A stretch of 64,000 nt of DNA from NCBI RefSeq assembly GCF_004000925.1, contig NZ_BIME01000004.1, positions 124,001 to 188,000 on the forward strand. Reading direction: 5' to 3'. This DNA is from Paenibacillus illinoisensis NBRC 15959. GTDB taxonomy: Bacteria; Bacillota; Bacilli; Paenibacillales; Paenibacillaceae. Position 1 is the stretch's first letter. Each line of letters begins with the position of its first letter. Positions 55,098 through 63,928 of this stretch are shown piece after piece. The notes under the pieces were generated by a model. The model worked only from the letters and a program-made list of their open reading frames with translations, did no database searches and was not told the DNA's origin. The position numbers and the translations under genes are program-made.

Positions 55098-56432
55098 ATG
55101 AAAAAGATTTTTGTATTGGATACCAACGTGCTTCTGCATGACCCCAATGCCATTTTTGCCTTCGAGGAACATGAGGTAATCATTCCCGCGGTTGTACTGG
55201 AGGAAATTGACTCCAAAAAAAGAAATGCTGATGAGATTGGCCGCAATGCCCGAAATGTTTCGAGATTGCTTGATGGTCTGCGTGAACTGGGTCACCTGCA
55301 CAGTGGAGTTCCTCTCGCCAATGGAGGTAACCTGAAGGTCGAATTGAATCATCGTAGTTTTGTAAGGGTACAAGAAATGTTCGGTGAAATCACCAATGAT
55401 AACCGAATCTTGGCGGTTGCGCTAAATTATCAAATTGAAGAAAATGAGAAAGAGGTTGTGGAACGGCAGGTTGTGTTGGTAAGCAAAGATGTACTTGTAC
55501 GTATCAAAGCAGATGTACTCGGTCTGTTCACTCAAGATTACTTGTCCGATCGGACTGCAGGGCTCAGTGAACTATATCCAGGCTATACAGCCTTGAAAGT
55601 TCACCCGTCGGTAATCGATGAGTTTTACACATATCGTTTTCTGCCAATTAAACCATTGCAGTTGTCCTATAAGCTGTATCCTAATGAATTTGTGATTCTT
55701 AAGGATGAAATGGGTACCAACAAATCAGCGCTGCTAAAGGTAAACACGGAGGGAACCAAACTTGAGCCTCTGTTCCTAAGCAATGATAACGTATGGGGGA
55801 TTAGTGCTCGAAATGCTCAGCAGCGTATGGCGCTGGAATTACTTCTGAATGACGATATACCACTCGTGACCATTACGGGCAAAGCAGGCACAGGTAAAAC
55901 CTTGCTGGCTCTCGCTGCAGGCCTTCTTAAGGTGGAGGATGACCATAAATATAAAAAGTTATTGATTGCGAGGCCAGTGGTTCCCATGGGGAAGGATATC
56001 GGTTATCTGCCAGGGGAAAAGGAAGAGAAGCTGAGACCGTGGATGCAGCCTATATATGATAATCTAGAGTTTTTGTTCGATACAAAAAAGGCTGGAGATA
56101 TCGATAAAATTTTGATGGGACTAGGCAGTATACAGGTGGAAGCATTAACGTATATTCGCGGACGTTCCATACCTGGTCAATTTATTATTGTGGATGAAGC
56201 CCAGAACCTATCACGTCATGAAGTAAAAACCATCGTTTCGCGTGTAGGTGAAGGCAGTAAAATAATACTGATGGGTGACCCTGAGCAAATCGATCATCCG
56301 TATCTGGATTCCGCGAGCAATGGTCTGACCTATGTTGTGGAACGATTCAAACAAGAGGGCATTAGTGGACATATTATGCTTGAAAAAGGGGAGCGTTCCA
56401 AACTGGCTCAATTGGCGGCGGATTTGTTATAA
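55098..56432 (+). CDS. ylaK: PIN domain-PhoH family ATPase (YlaK-like, PhoH2)
   Basis: The N-terminal PIN nuclease domain (FVLDTNVLLHDPNAI, VVLEEIDSKKR with the acidic active-site residues, NDNRILAVAL) is fused to a PhoH NTPase with Walker A TGKAGTGKT and Walker B IIVDEAQNLSRHE. The whole is 444 residues. PhoH2 proteins are ATP-dependent RNA helicase-nucleases in relatives. Gene order typA-ylaH-ylaJ-ylaK agrees with Bacillus. ATG 55098 follows GGAGGGG. Confidence 0.93.
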   Translation: MKKIFVLDTNVLLHDPNAIFAFEEHEVIIPAVVLEEIDSKKRNADEIGRNARNVSRLLDGLRELGHLHSGVPLANGGNLKVELNHRSFVRVQEMFGEITNDNRILAVALNYQIEENEKEVVERQVVLVSKDVLVRIKADVLGLFTQDYLSDRTAGLSELYPGYTALKVHPSVIDEFYTYRFLPIKPLQLSYKLYPNEFVILKDEMGTNKSALLKVNTEGTKLEPLFLSNDNVWGISARNAQQRMALELLLNDDIPLVTITGKAGTGKTLLALAAGLLKVEDDHKYKKLLIARPVVPMGKDIGYLPGEKEEKLRPWMQPIYDNLEFLFDTKKAGDIDKILMGLGSIQVEALTYIRGRSIPGQFIIVDEAQNLSRHEVKTIVSRVGEGSKIILMGDPEQIDHPYLDSASNGLTYVVERFKQEGISGHIMLEKGERSKLAQLAADLL

Positions 56433-56465
56433 GTTTAAGCGGATATATTTCCCGGGAAAATATAG

Positions 56466-56500
56466 AAAAAGATCGGCTCATTGGAGCCGGTCTTTTTTTT
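56466..56500 (+). terminator. Rho-independent terminator after ylaK
   Basis: AAAGATCGGCTC and GAGCCGGTCTTT pair (one G-U), with a four-base loop and an eight-T run. Confidence 0.92.
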
Positions 56501-56656
56501 GCTGAAATATTTAAAAAGAGTTATTGCACAGACCTATGTATTCTCTTAGTATGCAAAATCTCAAAAATATGTTTTTTGGCAGGATAGGACAGGAGTACTA
56601 CTTTTTTGTTACAATAAATTTTACAGGAAAAATATAGGGAGCGAGGAGGAGAGTTA

Positions 56657-57940
56657 ATGAAGCGTAGACATCAGGTTGTTTTATTTGCAGTGCTGCTGCT
56701 TTCATTGACGATCCTGTCTCCAAGCTTTGATTTTAGAGGAGTACAACAGAACCAGGATCAAGATCAGGAGAATGATGCCTTTCCCAATGCTGTAACCCGT
56801 AGTGAGAATCAACAGGCGCCGGTTGAAATTGTTGTTTCGATGTCTGAAAGTGAGTTTCAGGTGTTCTCGGCAATCGCAAAACAAGTTGCTGCCGCGCGGG
56901 TGGTGAAAATCAATCTACGGAATCTGCCCTCGGATACATATAAGAAGGTACTGGATAACGAGCTTGCTGTAGGGGACAGCGGGGATGTAATCCTGCTTAA
57001 TAGTGAGGAAATTCAGGGTTACGCCAAAAGAGGGCATCTGTACCCTTTAAATGCAACAACGTTGTCGAAGTCGATTGGTGACTCGGTATCTCTATTACGG
57101 GAAAAGACAGAATGGAATGGTTATCAATGGGGAATGCCATTTGATTTCGACCCTTACGTACTCGCATCACGGTCCAAATCTCTTGCTAATGCAGGATTGG
57201 AACGGTTACCACAAAACCTGGATGAGTGGACTAGGGTTATTAATAAAATGGAGAATAAAAGCCAGAAGTTACTTGCGATCAACATCGATGATGCTTATGC
57301 AGCAGATGCTTGGTTAAATGAGTTTGGGTCTGGAGTCGCTCCGAGTACGTTGAAAACGGCAACGGAGTCGCATACAGCTGGGGGAAATGAACAGGCGCTG
57401 CAGGTGCTGAACTGGGTTCAGCCTTATATTCAGGTCCAAAATACCAACCCGGATTTTGCTGATAAAGACATGCAGGAAGAAGCGTTAATGGTGGTGACCC
57501 CTTTTTCCCAACTGGTGAACAATGATCTGGCATTAACTGAAGAACGTCTACCGAATCGGATCATGTTTAAACCCCTTGCACCTGTAACATCCAGAAGTTT
57601 CGTGATTACGTCGGGTTCACATGAAGCAGAGCAGGCCAGTCGATGGATTGAGGGCATGACCTCCAATTCCGTGCAATCAGACTGGTACCAGCAAGCTCAT
57701 TATTTGCCTGGTCAACAGCAGCAATTGAACACAGAGTCCCAAAAGCTTTCAGTCGAAGGGCAAATAATGAGTGGTAATGGTCAGGAATGGTTTGTGGCCA
57801 AAACATCTGAAACCCCTGTGATGGATAACCCGGAGCTGGTATTACAATATAATAAGAAAGTTCAACAGTTTCTTCAGGGAGTGATTTCTGCGAATCAGTA
57901 TGTGAATGACATTTTAAAAATGCAGCAATCATCAAAATGA
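56657..57940 (+). CDS. Extracellular solute-binding protein (family 1-like), no lipobox
   Basis: The 427-residue product has an N-terminal membrane-type signal (VVLFAVLLLSLTILSPSF) but no cysteine lipobox, so it is anchored or secreted rather than lipidated. The body has the MalE-like pattern: EIVVSMSESEFQVFSAIAKQ, GDVILLNSEEIQGYAKRGHLYPL and EWNGYQWGMPFDFDPYVLAS, split by its own motifs, and a C-terminal hydrophobic/helical tail. No permease or ATPase is adjacent, so its transport partner and ligand are unknown. The start follows GAGGAGG. Its 3' end overlaps the convergent gene by 9 bases. Confidence 0.8.
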   Translation: MKRRHQVVLFAVLLLSLTILSPSFDFRGVQQNQDQDQENDAFPNAVTRSENQQAPVEIVVSMSESEFQVFSAIAKQVAAARVVKINLRNLPSDTYKKVLDNELAVGDSGDVILLNSEEIQGYAKRGHLYPLNATTLSKSIGDSVSLLREKTEWNGYQWGMPFDFDPYVLASRSKSLANAGLERLPQNLDEWTRVINKMENKSQKLLAINIDDAYAADAWLNEFGSGVAPSTLKTATESHTAGGNEQALQVLNWVQPYIQVQNTNPDFADKDMQEEALMVVTPFSQLVNNDLALTEERLPNRIMFKPLAPVTSRSFVITSGSHEAEQASRWIEGMTSNSVQSDWYQQAHYLPGQQQQLNTESQKLSVEGQIMSGNGQEWFVAKTSETPVMDNPELVLQYNKKVQQFLQGVISANQYVNDILKMQQSSK

Positions 57941-59011
57941 TATGGCGAGTTTAACTTCAAGTACCCCTTTGCTTGTCGATACATCTGTAGCTTTCACGAA
58001 GGACAGAATTTTCTGCGGGTAGAAACCAAGATCAAATTCCTTTTCAAGCATACGTCTTGTCGTATCGGGTAGTTCCAATTGGTTGAAAACAAGTTTATCT
58101 ACATGAAAACGGATAGAATTCTGAGGTTCATTTTCTACAGTATAATGACCCTCAATACTGAGTTGTAACTGATCACGCTGTCCGGAGGCTGTAATTCGGT
58201 CCTCGTCAAACTGAAAGGCAAAATCCTCGAAGATCGGGTTCTGTTCACGCAGGAATTGATTCAGATCGTCTTGTCCAATTTGAATGGTATAGGCTGTTCC
58301 GGTTGTGGAAATTCCGCCATTCTGTTCTTGTATAAACTGAGGGAGATTTTGCATGGCTGTTGCTAGTGCTCTGAAATAACGTTTGACCTCATAAATGCCC
58401 ACATTTTCCCAATAAATGGTCAATTCCTCCATTAACTTCTGAATGGCTGCCGGGTTTCCACTTGCCGAAACTTGTCCGTCTACTTCCTTCTGCAATGCAA
58501 CCACACGCTCTCGCTGTCTTACCAAATTGGTCTTTAGTTCGTCCAACTCAGCCATGGTCTGACTTATTTTCGTTGAAGTTTCCTGCATGCTGCGATAACG
58601 GTCCTGATATTTGCTTAGCACTGCCTGATCTCTGCCAATAATAATTTGGTAGTAGTCAAATAAGATAAACAAGTCTTTGAACGATCTGGCCCCCAGGACC
58701 GTCATGAGAAGGCTGTCTCGTTCTCCGGTGTAATACGACCTTACCACAGCACCTGCCCGATCTTGCTGAATATGTATTTGATCTTCCTGTTCCTGGAGCT
58801 GAACATTCAATTCTTCCTGCTGTTGATTGAGATCCTTCTGCCTTACGGCAATACGTTCAATTTCGTGATCGATTTCCACGATGGACAGACTCTTCTCCAA
58901 AATTTCACGTGTTTCCTCAGGTGAAGGTTCTCCATAGGCATATGCCAATGTAGCTTGACCAAATAGTAGTGTGCATAGGATTAGGGCACAAATGCTATAT
59001 CGACGGTTCAC
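57932..59011 (-). CDS. Secreted coiled-coil protein, PcsB-like N-terminus
   Basis: The start is GTG at 59011, eight bases after AAGGAAAGGAGAATG. An upstream ATG (59047) would add 12 residues that contain this ribosome site and is rejected. The 359-residue product has a signal peptide (YSICALILCTLLFGQATLAYA) and a long coiled coil rich in Gln/Glu (IAVRQKDLNQQQEELNVQLQ), as in PcsB/CwlO-type partners of FtsEX. Its C-terminal half is not an NlpC or CHAP hydrolase; it is a beta-rich region of unknown fold. Confidence 0.8.
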   Translation of the reverse strand: MNRRYSICALILCTLLFGQATLAYAYGEPSPEETREILEKSLSIVEIDHEIERIAVRQKDLNQQQEELNVQLQEQEDQIHIQQDRAGAVVRSYYTGERDSLLMTVLGARSFKDLFILFDYYQIIIGRDQAVLSKYQDRYRSMQETSTKISQTMAELDELKTNLVRQRERVVALQKEVDGQVSASGNPAAIQKLMEELTIYWENVGIYEVKRYFRALATAMQNLPQFIQEQNGGISTTGTAYTIQIGQDDLNQFLREQNPIFEDFAFQFDEDRITASGQRDQLQLSIEGHYTVENEPQNSIRFHVDKLVFNQLELPDTTRRMLEKEFDLGFYPQKILSFVKATDVSTSKGVLEVKLAISF

Positions 59012-59151
59012 CGTATCATTCTCCTTTCCTTCAAGTACAATATTCATTGTACAGGCTTCTGTCTTCCAGACAATATATGAAATGAAATCTTGAAATATCC
59101 TTAGTGGTTACATAACTCTGAAAACAACCCATTAATCAGACAAGCATAAAG

Positions 59152-59192
59152 AAAAAACAAAAAAGCGAAACGGCTTATGGCCGAATCGCTTT
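59152..59192 (-). terminator. Terminator of the DUF2626 gene
   Basis: On the minus strand AAAGCGA and TCGCTTT (59162-59168 with 59186-59192) enclose GCCG/CGGC, followed by T-rich sequence (complement of 59152-59163). Confidence 0.75.
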
Positions 59193-59207
59193 GATGCTGT
59201 TGGCGGA

Positions 59208-59444
59208 TTAAAGCGGCAACCCCATTTGGAACACAGTCCAGTAGCTGAACCCTGTGAAAGTAACGATCATATAACCCCAGAAGAGCAATATGTACGTTCT
59301 TTCGGTGAATTTTAAATACCCCAAAATGACGAAAAACGCAGTCTGCAGGAAAAAAAGCAAAGCCATCTCGACCAAATCTCCCGCAAAAGCCATCAGGCCA
59401 ATCGTTAGCGTGAAGAACCCGAGTACCCGAAACATGCGTGCCAC
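59208..59444 (-). CDS. DUF2626 family membrane protein (YqgY-like)
   Basis: The 78-residue product begins MARMFRVLGFFTLTIGLMAF and has two to three membrane segments, ending FTGFSYWTVFQMG. This is the DUF2626/YqgY pattern of Bacillales. The start is GTG, six bases after AGGAGGA. It is followed by its own terminator. Function is unknown. Confidence 0.82.
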   Translation of the reverse strand: MARMFRVLGFFTLTIGLMAFAGDLVEMALLFFLQTAFFVILGYLKFTERTYILLFWGYMIVTFTGFSYWTVFQMGLPL

Positions 59445-59665
59445 GGTTAGTCCTCCTCTCTATGTACGATCATAGATTGTCTACACAACATTATACCGGG
59501 AAAGGAAAAAGGTGTAAACAGAATTGGATATGAAAGCGAATTCTTTTTTATCGAATCCGTGAGCAAATAGGTCACCTTTTCCATATGTAAGGTATGAGTG
59601 CTCGCAAATATGGACATACATTTTAGTATGAAATCAATTCTATGAACTCTATGAGAGGCATAAGA

Positions 59666-59743
59666 ATGAATGAAGCAGCTTTTATACCTAATTCACAAAC
59701 CGGGAAACCGGTAATGAGGACGGTTATTTTAGGATGTTGTTAG
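59666..59743 (+). CDS. Possible 25-residue leader peptide before rsfA
   Basis: An ATG at 59666 after AGAGG opens a 25-codon frame (MNEAAFIPNSQTGKPVMRTV, then ILGCC). Its TAG stop (59741-59743) is the first part of the TAGGAGGG ribosome site of rsfA. Such overlap would couple translation. It is short and could be chance. The rest of the 314-base gap holds only a small ACCGG/CCGGT palindrome. Confidence 0.3.
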   Translation: MNEAAFIPNSQTGKPVMRTVILGCC

Positions 59744-59757
59744 GAGGGTATTATAGC

Positions 59758-60408
59758 ATGACTGCAGTGAGACAGGATGCTTGGAGTACAGAGGACGATT
59801 TGATCTTGGCTGAGGTGACTTTGCGGCATATTCGGGAAGGCAGCACACAACTCGCGGCCTTCGAGGAAGTGGGCGAAAAAATAGGCAGAACATCTGCCGC
59901 TTGCGGTTTTCGCTGGAACAGCTGTGTGCGTAAAAAGTATGAGTCTGCCATCAGCAATGCGAAGGCACAGCGTCAAAAGAGAAGTTATCTCCGAAAACAG
60001 CCGGCTTTGCTTGGACCACAGGTCGCAGCTCTATCTACGCTTGATACGGAAGAAAACCTGTACAAGGCCGATGGCGTTTCAGAAGACTCCTTATCCATTG
60101 ATGCAGTAATTCGCTTTTTGCGCCAGTGGAAAGGTAATGTTCAGGAAAATGGGCGTCAACTCAAAATGCTCGAAAAGGAACTTCGTGAAAAAGAAGATGA
60201 ACTCCATGAGCTTCGTTGTGAGAATGACCGTTTATCCAAACAAGTGAATGAAGTACAAACCGATTACCGTGTCGTAAATGATGATTACAAGGCATTGATT
60301 CAGATCATGGATCGTGCACGCAGGCTTGCTTTTCTGGCTGAAGAAGATGAGGAACTAAAAACTCGTTTCAAAATGGATGCCAACGGCAATCTGGAACGAA
60401 TTGAATAA
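59758..60408 (+). CDS. rsfA: RsfA family transcriptional regulator
   Basis: The N-terminal Myb/SANT-like domain (AWSTEDDLILAEVTLRHIREGSTQ, split by motif, then GRTSAACGFRWNSCVRKKY) and a C-terminal coiled coil of about 90 residues (LEKELREKEDELHELRCENDRL) match the RsfA family. In Bacillus RsfA is a prespore regulator made under SigF. The 216-residue product starts at ATG 59758, 10 bases after GGAGG; an in-frame ATG 59734 lacks a site. A terminator follows. The family assignment is firm; the target genes are not known. Confidence 0.87.
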   Translation: MTAVRQDAWSTEDDLILAEVTLRHIREGSTQLAAFEEVGEKIGRTSAACGFRWNSCVRKKYESAISNAKAQRQKRSYLRKQPALLGPQVAALSTLDTEENLYKADGVSEDSLSIDAVIRFLRQWKGNVQENGRQLKMLEKELREKEDELHELRCENDRLSKQVNEVQTDYRVVNDDYKALIQIMDRARRLAFLAEEDEELKTRFKMDANGNLERIE

Positions 60409-60444
60409 CGGATCAAGTTGCAAGAATGACGATATTTGATCAGG

Positions 60445-60488
60445 CCCGTCACATCTCCGTTACAAACGGCAGGTAAGACGGGTTTTTT
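60445..60488 (+). terminator. Rho-independent terminator after rsfA
   Basis: CCCGTC (60445-60450) pairs with GACGGG (60477-60482), with inner CCGTT/AACGG, followed by six T residues. Confidence 0.88.
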
Positions 60489-60550
60489 GTTTGAAATATT
60501 TGTTCTATTATATATAGATGTAATTATTGAGAGTGGAAGAGGGATGTCTC

Positions 60551-61513
60551 ATGGTGATCGACATTGTAGGAGCTGGCTCACTTGGTCTTTTATATGGAGG
60601 AAAGCTTCAGGCTGGAGGTTATTCTGTGCGGTTTTGGACAAGGACGCCTGAACAAGCGGAAGAACTGCGTGTACGCGGACTAACGATTACAGAGCAAGGG
60701 AAGAAGACTAAATTGCTTCCTCAACATATTCAGGCCTATCCAATAACCGAATGGTCTGCTCACTGGCATGATCAACCTGGTGATTGGCTTCTCCTCATGG
60801 TTAAGCAGACAAGTATAGATGATGTTATTCATATCATGGAGACGATGAAAGATTATATCCTTAACATTGTCTGCTTCCAGAACGGGATGGGTCATATAGA
60901 GAAGATACAAGCTGCCCTGCCGCTGTCCAGCATATACCGGGCAGTAACTACAGAAGGTGCCAAGAGGGTGCAGTATGGGGTCATACGGGCTGGTGAGGGA
61001 CAAACCTGGTTTGGTAGAGATGTACATACGAAAGAAATAGAGAAAGACACCTCAGGGAATCTGGAAGAAGTTCGGTTGGAGGCACTATTGCAGCAGGCAG
61101 GATTTAACTGTACAGCGTCGAATCAAATCGATAAGCTGATATACAGGAAGCTTCTGATCAATGCTGTCATTAATCCACTCACCGCGATATGGAGAATACC
61201 CAATGGAGAATTGCTTCAGAATGATTATCGCTTAAAGGTCATGCGCCGTTTATATGATGAAGCTTTAGCCATTTACAAGGCGAGCGATATTATGGTGGGT
61301 ACCGACATGTGGGAGGAAATTCTATCCGTTTGTCGATCGACGGCTTCGAATACATCCTCGATGCTCACAGATGTTATGCAAGGACGGCGTACCGAAGTGG
61401 AATCCATCAGTGGGCAAATGGTACAACTGGCGCATCGGTGTGGATTGACTGCTCCACAGCATGAATTAATGCTTCATCTGATCGAAGGAATTAGGCCGGA
61501 AGGAGTGAGTTAA
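60551..61513 (+). CDS. panE: 2-dehydropantoate 2-reductase (ketopantoate reductase)
   Basis: PanE reduces ketopantoate to pantoate with NADPH in coenzyme A synthesis. The 320-residue product has the N-terminal dinucleotide-binding motif GAGSLGLLYGG, VKQTSIDDV, FQNGMGH (catalytic region Asn), and the C-terminal domain KLLINAVINPLTAIW with the catalytic Lys. I use ATG 60551 (GGAAGAGGG upstream); GTG 60554 is an alternative. It shares a transcript with the next gene, whose start overlaps its stop. Confidence 0.92.
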   Translation: MVIDIVGAGSLGLLYGGKLQAGGYSVRFWTRTPEQAEELRVRGLTITEQGKKTKLLPQHIQAYPITEWSAHWHDQPGDWLLLMVKQTSIDDVIHIMETMKDYILNIVCFQNGMGHIEKIQAALPLSSIYRAVTTEGAKRVQYGVIRAGEGQTWFGRDVHTKEIEKDTSGNLEEVRLEALLQQAGFNCTASNQIDKLIYRKLLINAVINPLTAIWRIPNGELLQNDYRLKVMRRLYDEALAIYKASDIMVGTDMWEEILSVCRSTASNTSSMLTDVMQGRRTEVESISGQMVQLAHRCGLTAPQHELMLHLIEGIRPEGVS

Positions 61514-61887
61514 TGGGTTTTTTTATTGTGCTGAGCATACTACCGTTTTTTCCGTTTCTTATTGTGTACTGGGCCATGTATGGGTGGAAAAAGGATAAAC
61601 GAGCTTCACTTCGCACCGCAATGGATGTCACCACGGTTTTTCTGATTTTCTCGGTTTCGGCGTTATTCAACTTAACATTTGATTCGAATTTTGGATTTTA
61701 TTTAACCATGATACTCATACTAATTGCACTTGGATTGATTGGAGGGGCTCAAAATAGGCTGAAAGGAAAGGTCGATGGGGGTCGAATGTTCCGGGCCGTT
61801 TGGCGCATGGCCTTTGTAATGATGAGTTTTGGGTATGTCTTGTTTACTATATTTGGCTTATTTAGATACTTAATGAAACAGATGTAA
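61513..61887 (+). CDS. DUF3397 family membrane protein (YllA-like)
   Basis: This 124-residue protein has four membrane segments (FFIVLSILPFFPFLIVYWAM, FLIFSVSALFNLTF, FGFYLTMILILIALGLIGG, MAFVMMSFGYVLFTIFGLF). Pairing with panE and the overlap TAATG agree with yllA next to panE in Bacillus. Function is unknown. Confidence 0.82.
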   Translation: MGFFIVLSILPFFPFLIVYWAMYGWKKDKRASLRTAMDVTTVFLIFSVSALFNLTFDSNFGFYLTMILILIALGLIGGAQNRLKGKVDGGRMFRAVWRMAFVMMSFGYVLFTIFGLFRYLMKQM

Positions 61888-61944
61888 GGTTACATAACGC
61901 AAAACGGCCCAAAAATGTGTCGATTTTGTCGAAAACTGAAAAAA

Positions 61945-61979
61945 ACATTACTTTCTGAAAAAGTAATGTAGATTTTTTT
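61945..61979 (+). terminator. Terminator-like hairpin before oppA
   Basis: ACATTACTTT (61945-61954) pairs with AAAGTAATGT (61960-61969), followed by GATTTTTTT. It probably ends the panE transcript. A -10-like TATAAT (61992-61997) just downstream may start oppA transcription; no clear -35 is visible. Confidence 0.75.
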
Positions 61980-62038
61980 GACCGGTGGTTGTATAATCTA
62001 TAAACATAAACCACATCAATTTAGGGGGAAAGTGTTAG

Positions 62039-63739
62039 ATGAAAAGGAAAAGTCTATTAGTCCTTTTGACGCTGATTCTGGCGTTCGGTACCGTACTTGC
62101 AGCGTGCGGATCGAAAAATGAAGGCACAACAAGTAACACGGGAACTGGCTCTGCAGGCGAGGAAAGCGGTCTCGCAAAAGATCAAGTGCTGAAAATTAAC
62201 CTGACAGCTGAACCTCCTACGTTGGACCCGGCTCAGGCAAAAGACAGCCAAACCAACACTGTTCTGAAATTCTTGTATGAAGGTCTTGTACGCATCGATG
62301 CTGATGGTAAAGAAGCACCAGGCGTTGCAAAAGACTGGACAATTTCCGAAGATGGTTTGAAATATGTGTTCAACCTGAACCCGGATGCTAAATGGAGCAA
62401 CGGTGATGCAATCACTGCAGAAGACTTCGTTCGCTCTTGGGAACGTGCATTGAAACCGGAAACGGCTTCCCCGTACGCTTACCAATTGTACTACATCAAA
62501 GGTGCTGAAGGTTACAACCTCAGCAAAGACGAAACATACAAAGGTACTAAAATCACAGATTTCTCCCAAGTGGGTGTAAAAGCTACTGATGAGCACACAC
62601 TGGAAGTAACGTTGGAAAACCCAACTCCTTACTTCTTGGGTCTGACAGCATTCTACACGTACTACCCAGTACACCAATCTGCTGACACAAATGATAAATT
62701 CTTCACAGACTACAAAAACATGATCGTTAACGGACCATTCACTATGGATCAATACGCTAAAGGTCAAAAAATCGTAGTTAAGAAAAACGAAGGCTACCAC
62801 GCAGCTTCTGACATCAAATTGTCTGAAATCAATATGTCCCTGACAAGCAGCAGTGCTTCCGAGCTGCAAGCTTATAAATCCGGACAACTGGATTACACTG
62901 GTGCACCTAACGGTGAAATTCCAACCGACCAAATTCCTTCTGTAAAAGCGGAATTGCCGGATGAGTTCAAAGCAACTGGTATTGCAAGTACTTACTACTA
63001 CCAGTTCAACGTTAATGAAGCTCCATTCAACAATGCTAAAATCCGTAAGGCTTTTGCAATGTCGATCGAACGTCAACTGATCGTTGACAAAGTTACACAA
63101 GGTGGACAAGTTCCAGCTTACGGCTTTGTACCTCCAGGTATCCGCGGTGAAAACGGCGAATTCCGTGATGAGCACAAAGACGACTACTTCACTGAAAATG
63201 TTGAAGAAGCTAAAAAATTGCTTGCTGAAGGTATGAAAGAAGAAGGCTACACAACTTTGCCAGCTGTTACATTGATCTACAACACTAGTGATGCTCACGC
63301 GAAAATCGCGCTTGCTGTTGCTGACATGTGGAAGAAAAACCTTGGTGTTGACGTGAAAACGGAAAACCAAGAGTGGGGCGTATTCCTTGAGAACCGTCAA
63401 AACCAAAACTTCCAAGTAGCTCGTGCAGGCTGGTCTGCAGACTACAACGATCCGTACAACTTCTTGGAAATGTGGACTACTGGAAACACAAACAATGATT
63501 CCAAATTCAGCAACGAACAGTACGACAAAGATGTTAAAGACACTGTAAAATCTGCTGATCCAGCTGCACGTATGGCTGCATTTGCTGATGCTGAGAAAAT
63601 CCTGATTCAAGATGAAATGGGCGTAATGCCGATTTACTACTACACTAACGTATCTTTGACTAAGCCTTACCTGAAAGGCGTACAACTTGATTTCAGTGGA
63701 GCAATTGACTTCACTCGTGCATATCTGGAAGAGAAATAA
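62039..63739 (+). CDS. oppA: Oligopeptide ABC transporter substrate-binding lipoprotein
   Basis: OppA delivers peptides to the OppBCDF permease. The 566-residue product has a lipoprotein signal with LAACGSKNEG (lipidated Cys near residue 22), then a family 5 substrate-binding body: NLTAEPPTLDPAQAKDSQT, KFLYEGLVRID, and RAGWSADYNDPYNFLEMW near the end. AGGGGGAAAG precedes ATG 62039. Codon use is strongly biased, as in abundant proteins. A terminator separates it from oppB. Confidence 0.95.
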   Translation: MKRKSLLVLLTLILAFGTVLAACGSKNEGTTSNTGTGSAGEESGLAKDQVLKINLTAEPPTLDPAQAKDSQTNTVLKFLYEGLVRIDADGKEAPGVAKDWTISEDGLKYVFNLNPDAKWSNGDAITAEDFVRSWERALKPETASPYAYQLYYIKGAEGYNLSKDETYKGTKITDFSQVGVKATDEHTLEVTLENPTPYFLGLTAFYTYYPVHQSADTNDKFFTDYKNMIVNGPFTMDQYAKGQKIVVKKNEGYHAASDIKLSEINMSLTSSSASELQAYKSGQLDYTGAPNGEIPTDQIPSVKAELPDEFKATGIASTYYYQFNVNEAPFNNAKIRKAFAMSIERQLIVDKVTQGGQVPAYGFVPPGIRGENGEFRDEHKDDYFTENVEEAKKLLAEGMKEEGYTTLPAVTLIYNTSDAHAKIALAVADMWKKNLGVDVKTENQEWGVFLENRQNQNFQVARAGWSADYNDPYNFLEMWTTGNTNNDSKFSNEQYDKDVKDTVKSADPAARMAAFADAEKILIQDEMGVMPIYYYTNVSLTKPYLKGVQLDFSGAIDFTRAYLEEK

Positions 63740-63766
63740 GTTGTTCTGAAGTCTATATGAATACTT

Positions 63767-63809
63767 CGGGATATATATGTGGAATTCCATATATATCCCG
63801 ATTTTTTTG
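63767..63809 (+). terminator. Terminator between oppA and oppB
   Basis: CGGGATATATATG (63767-63779) and CATATATATCCCG (63788-63800) are perfect inverse repeats, followed by a T-run. It should let oppA be made in excess of the permease genes by partial read-through. Confidence 0.93.
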
Positions 63810-63928
63810 TATGTGCACCGATTTTCCTTATAATTCTTGAAATTTCCGATAAATGGATTGGACTTTATTCATGTCTAATTCTACAATCGATTTGTATACA
63901 AAATATTGTTTTTGGAGGTGTGCAAGGG

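Noticed and set aside
62057..63790. A 577-codon open frame on the minus strand inside oppA
   Set aside because: It is the antisense shadow of a gene with strongly biased codons. The implied protein is rich in Cys, Phe and Val without motifs, and oppA is certain on the plus strand.
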